A stretch of 5,822 nt of DNA, from NCBI GenBank assembly GCA_018715825.1, contig DVKU01000187.1, forward strand, positions 1 to 5,822. Reading direction: 5' to 3'. A program made the translations under genes and the position numbers. The notes below the pieces were generated by a model. It was not told the DNA's origin. It saw only the letters and a list, made by a program, of their open reading frames with translations, and made no database searches. Source of the DNA: Candidatus Avacholeplasma faecigallinarum. GTDB taxonomy: Bacteria; Bacillota_I; Bacilli_A; Acholeplasmatales; Anaeroplasmataceae. Position 1 is the first letter of the stretch. Each line of letters starts with the position of its first letter. Positions 5,758 to 5,822 of this stretch are shown in pieces.

Positions 5758-5786
5758 AAAAAAAGACTTTTCGAACGAAAAATCTT
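5758..5786 (-). terminator. Intrinsic terminator on the minus strand
   Basis: On the minus strand a stem of AAGA plus TTTTTC pairs with GAAAA plus TCTT (one mismatch, loop of four, 5786-5763) and is followed by seven U residues from the A-run 5758-5764. The orientation suggests a minus-strand gene ending just right of it. The last 36 bases are open in one minus frame to a TAA at 5787-5785, too short to call as a gene. Confidence 0.6.
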
Positions 5787-5822
5787 AATAATTCTTTGAT
5801 GTTAGAAGTACTCTTATAGAGT

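Noticed and set aside
5785..5822. Partial minus-strand coding sequence of 11 codons ending at 5785
   Set aside because: Far too short to separate from chance; noted only as support for the minus-strand terminator.

Overview
The window comes from an AT-rich (by eye well under 35% GC) Gram-positive-type bacterium, most likely a low-GC member of the Bacillota. The signs are strong AAAGGAGG-type Shine-Dalgarno sites, TTG and GTG starts, a lipobox lipoprotein, a teichoic-acid-modification-like gene set, and the standard code (TGG for Trp, TGA as a stop). The genus cannot be named from the sequence.

Positions 1-4295 are the downstream part of one tightly packed plus-strand operon that enters from the left. 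In order it encodes the C-terminal end of an amino-acid-adenylating enzyme (1-402), a fold-type III PLP enzyme of the DAP/ornithine decarboxylase superfamily (399-1553), a DltC-size phosphopantetheine carrier protein (1565-1795), an MBOAT membrane O-acyltransferase of AlgI/DltB type (1797-3344), and a membrane-anchored SGNH-type protein in the position of DltD (3360-4295). This is the dlt (D-alanylation) machinery, ligase, carrier, MBOAT and DltD-like protein, with a PLP enzyme added between ligase and carrier. The closest precedent I know for a PLP decarboxylase acting with a ligase and a carrier protein is BtrK of butirosin biosynthesis, which decarboxylates glutamyl-S-carrier protein to GABA-S-carrier protein. 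The inference is that the operon makes a modified aminoacyl group (for example an omega-amino acid) on the carrier and exports it through the MBOAT onto a cell-surface polymer or lipid. Substrate and acceptor are not readable here. This is the candidate undescribed system in the window.

Positions 4296-4938 hold a separate small P-loop kinase-like gene (4336-4863). It has its own extended -10 promoter at the end of the preceding gene and is followed by a hairpin terminator. It does not look functionally tied to the operon.

Positions 4939-5734 are a one-gene cobalamin regulon: an extended -10 promoter, a cobalamin riboswitch (about 4989-5144 plus expression platform), a DUF4430/transcobalamin-C-like lipoprotein (5220-5672) and an intrinsic terminator. 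An 8-base perfect complement between a riboswitch loop (5076-5083) and the ribosome-binding region of the lipoprotein gene (5208-5215) points to translational control by a kissing-loop interaction.

Positions 5735-5822 contain no supportable gene. A hairpin followed on the minus strand by a U-run suggests that a minus-strand gene converges from the right.
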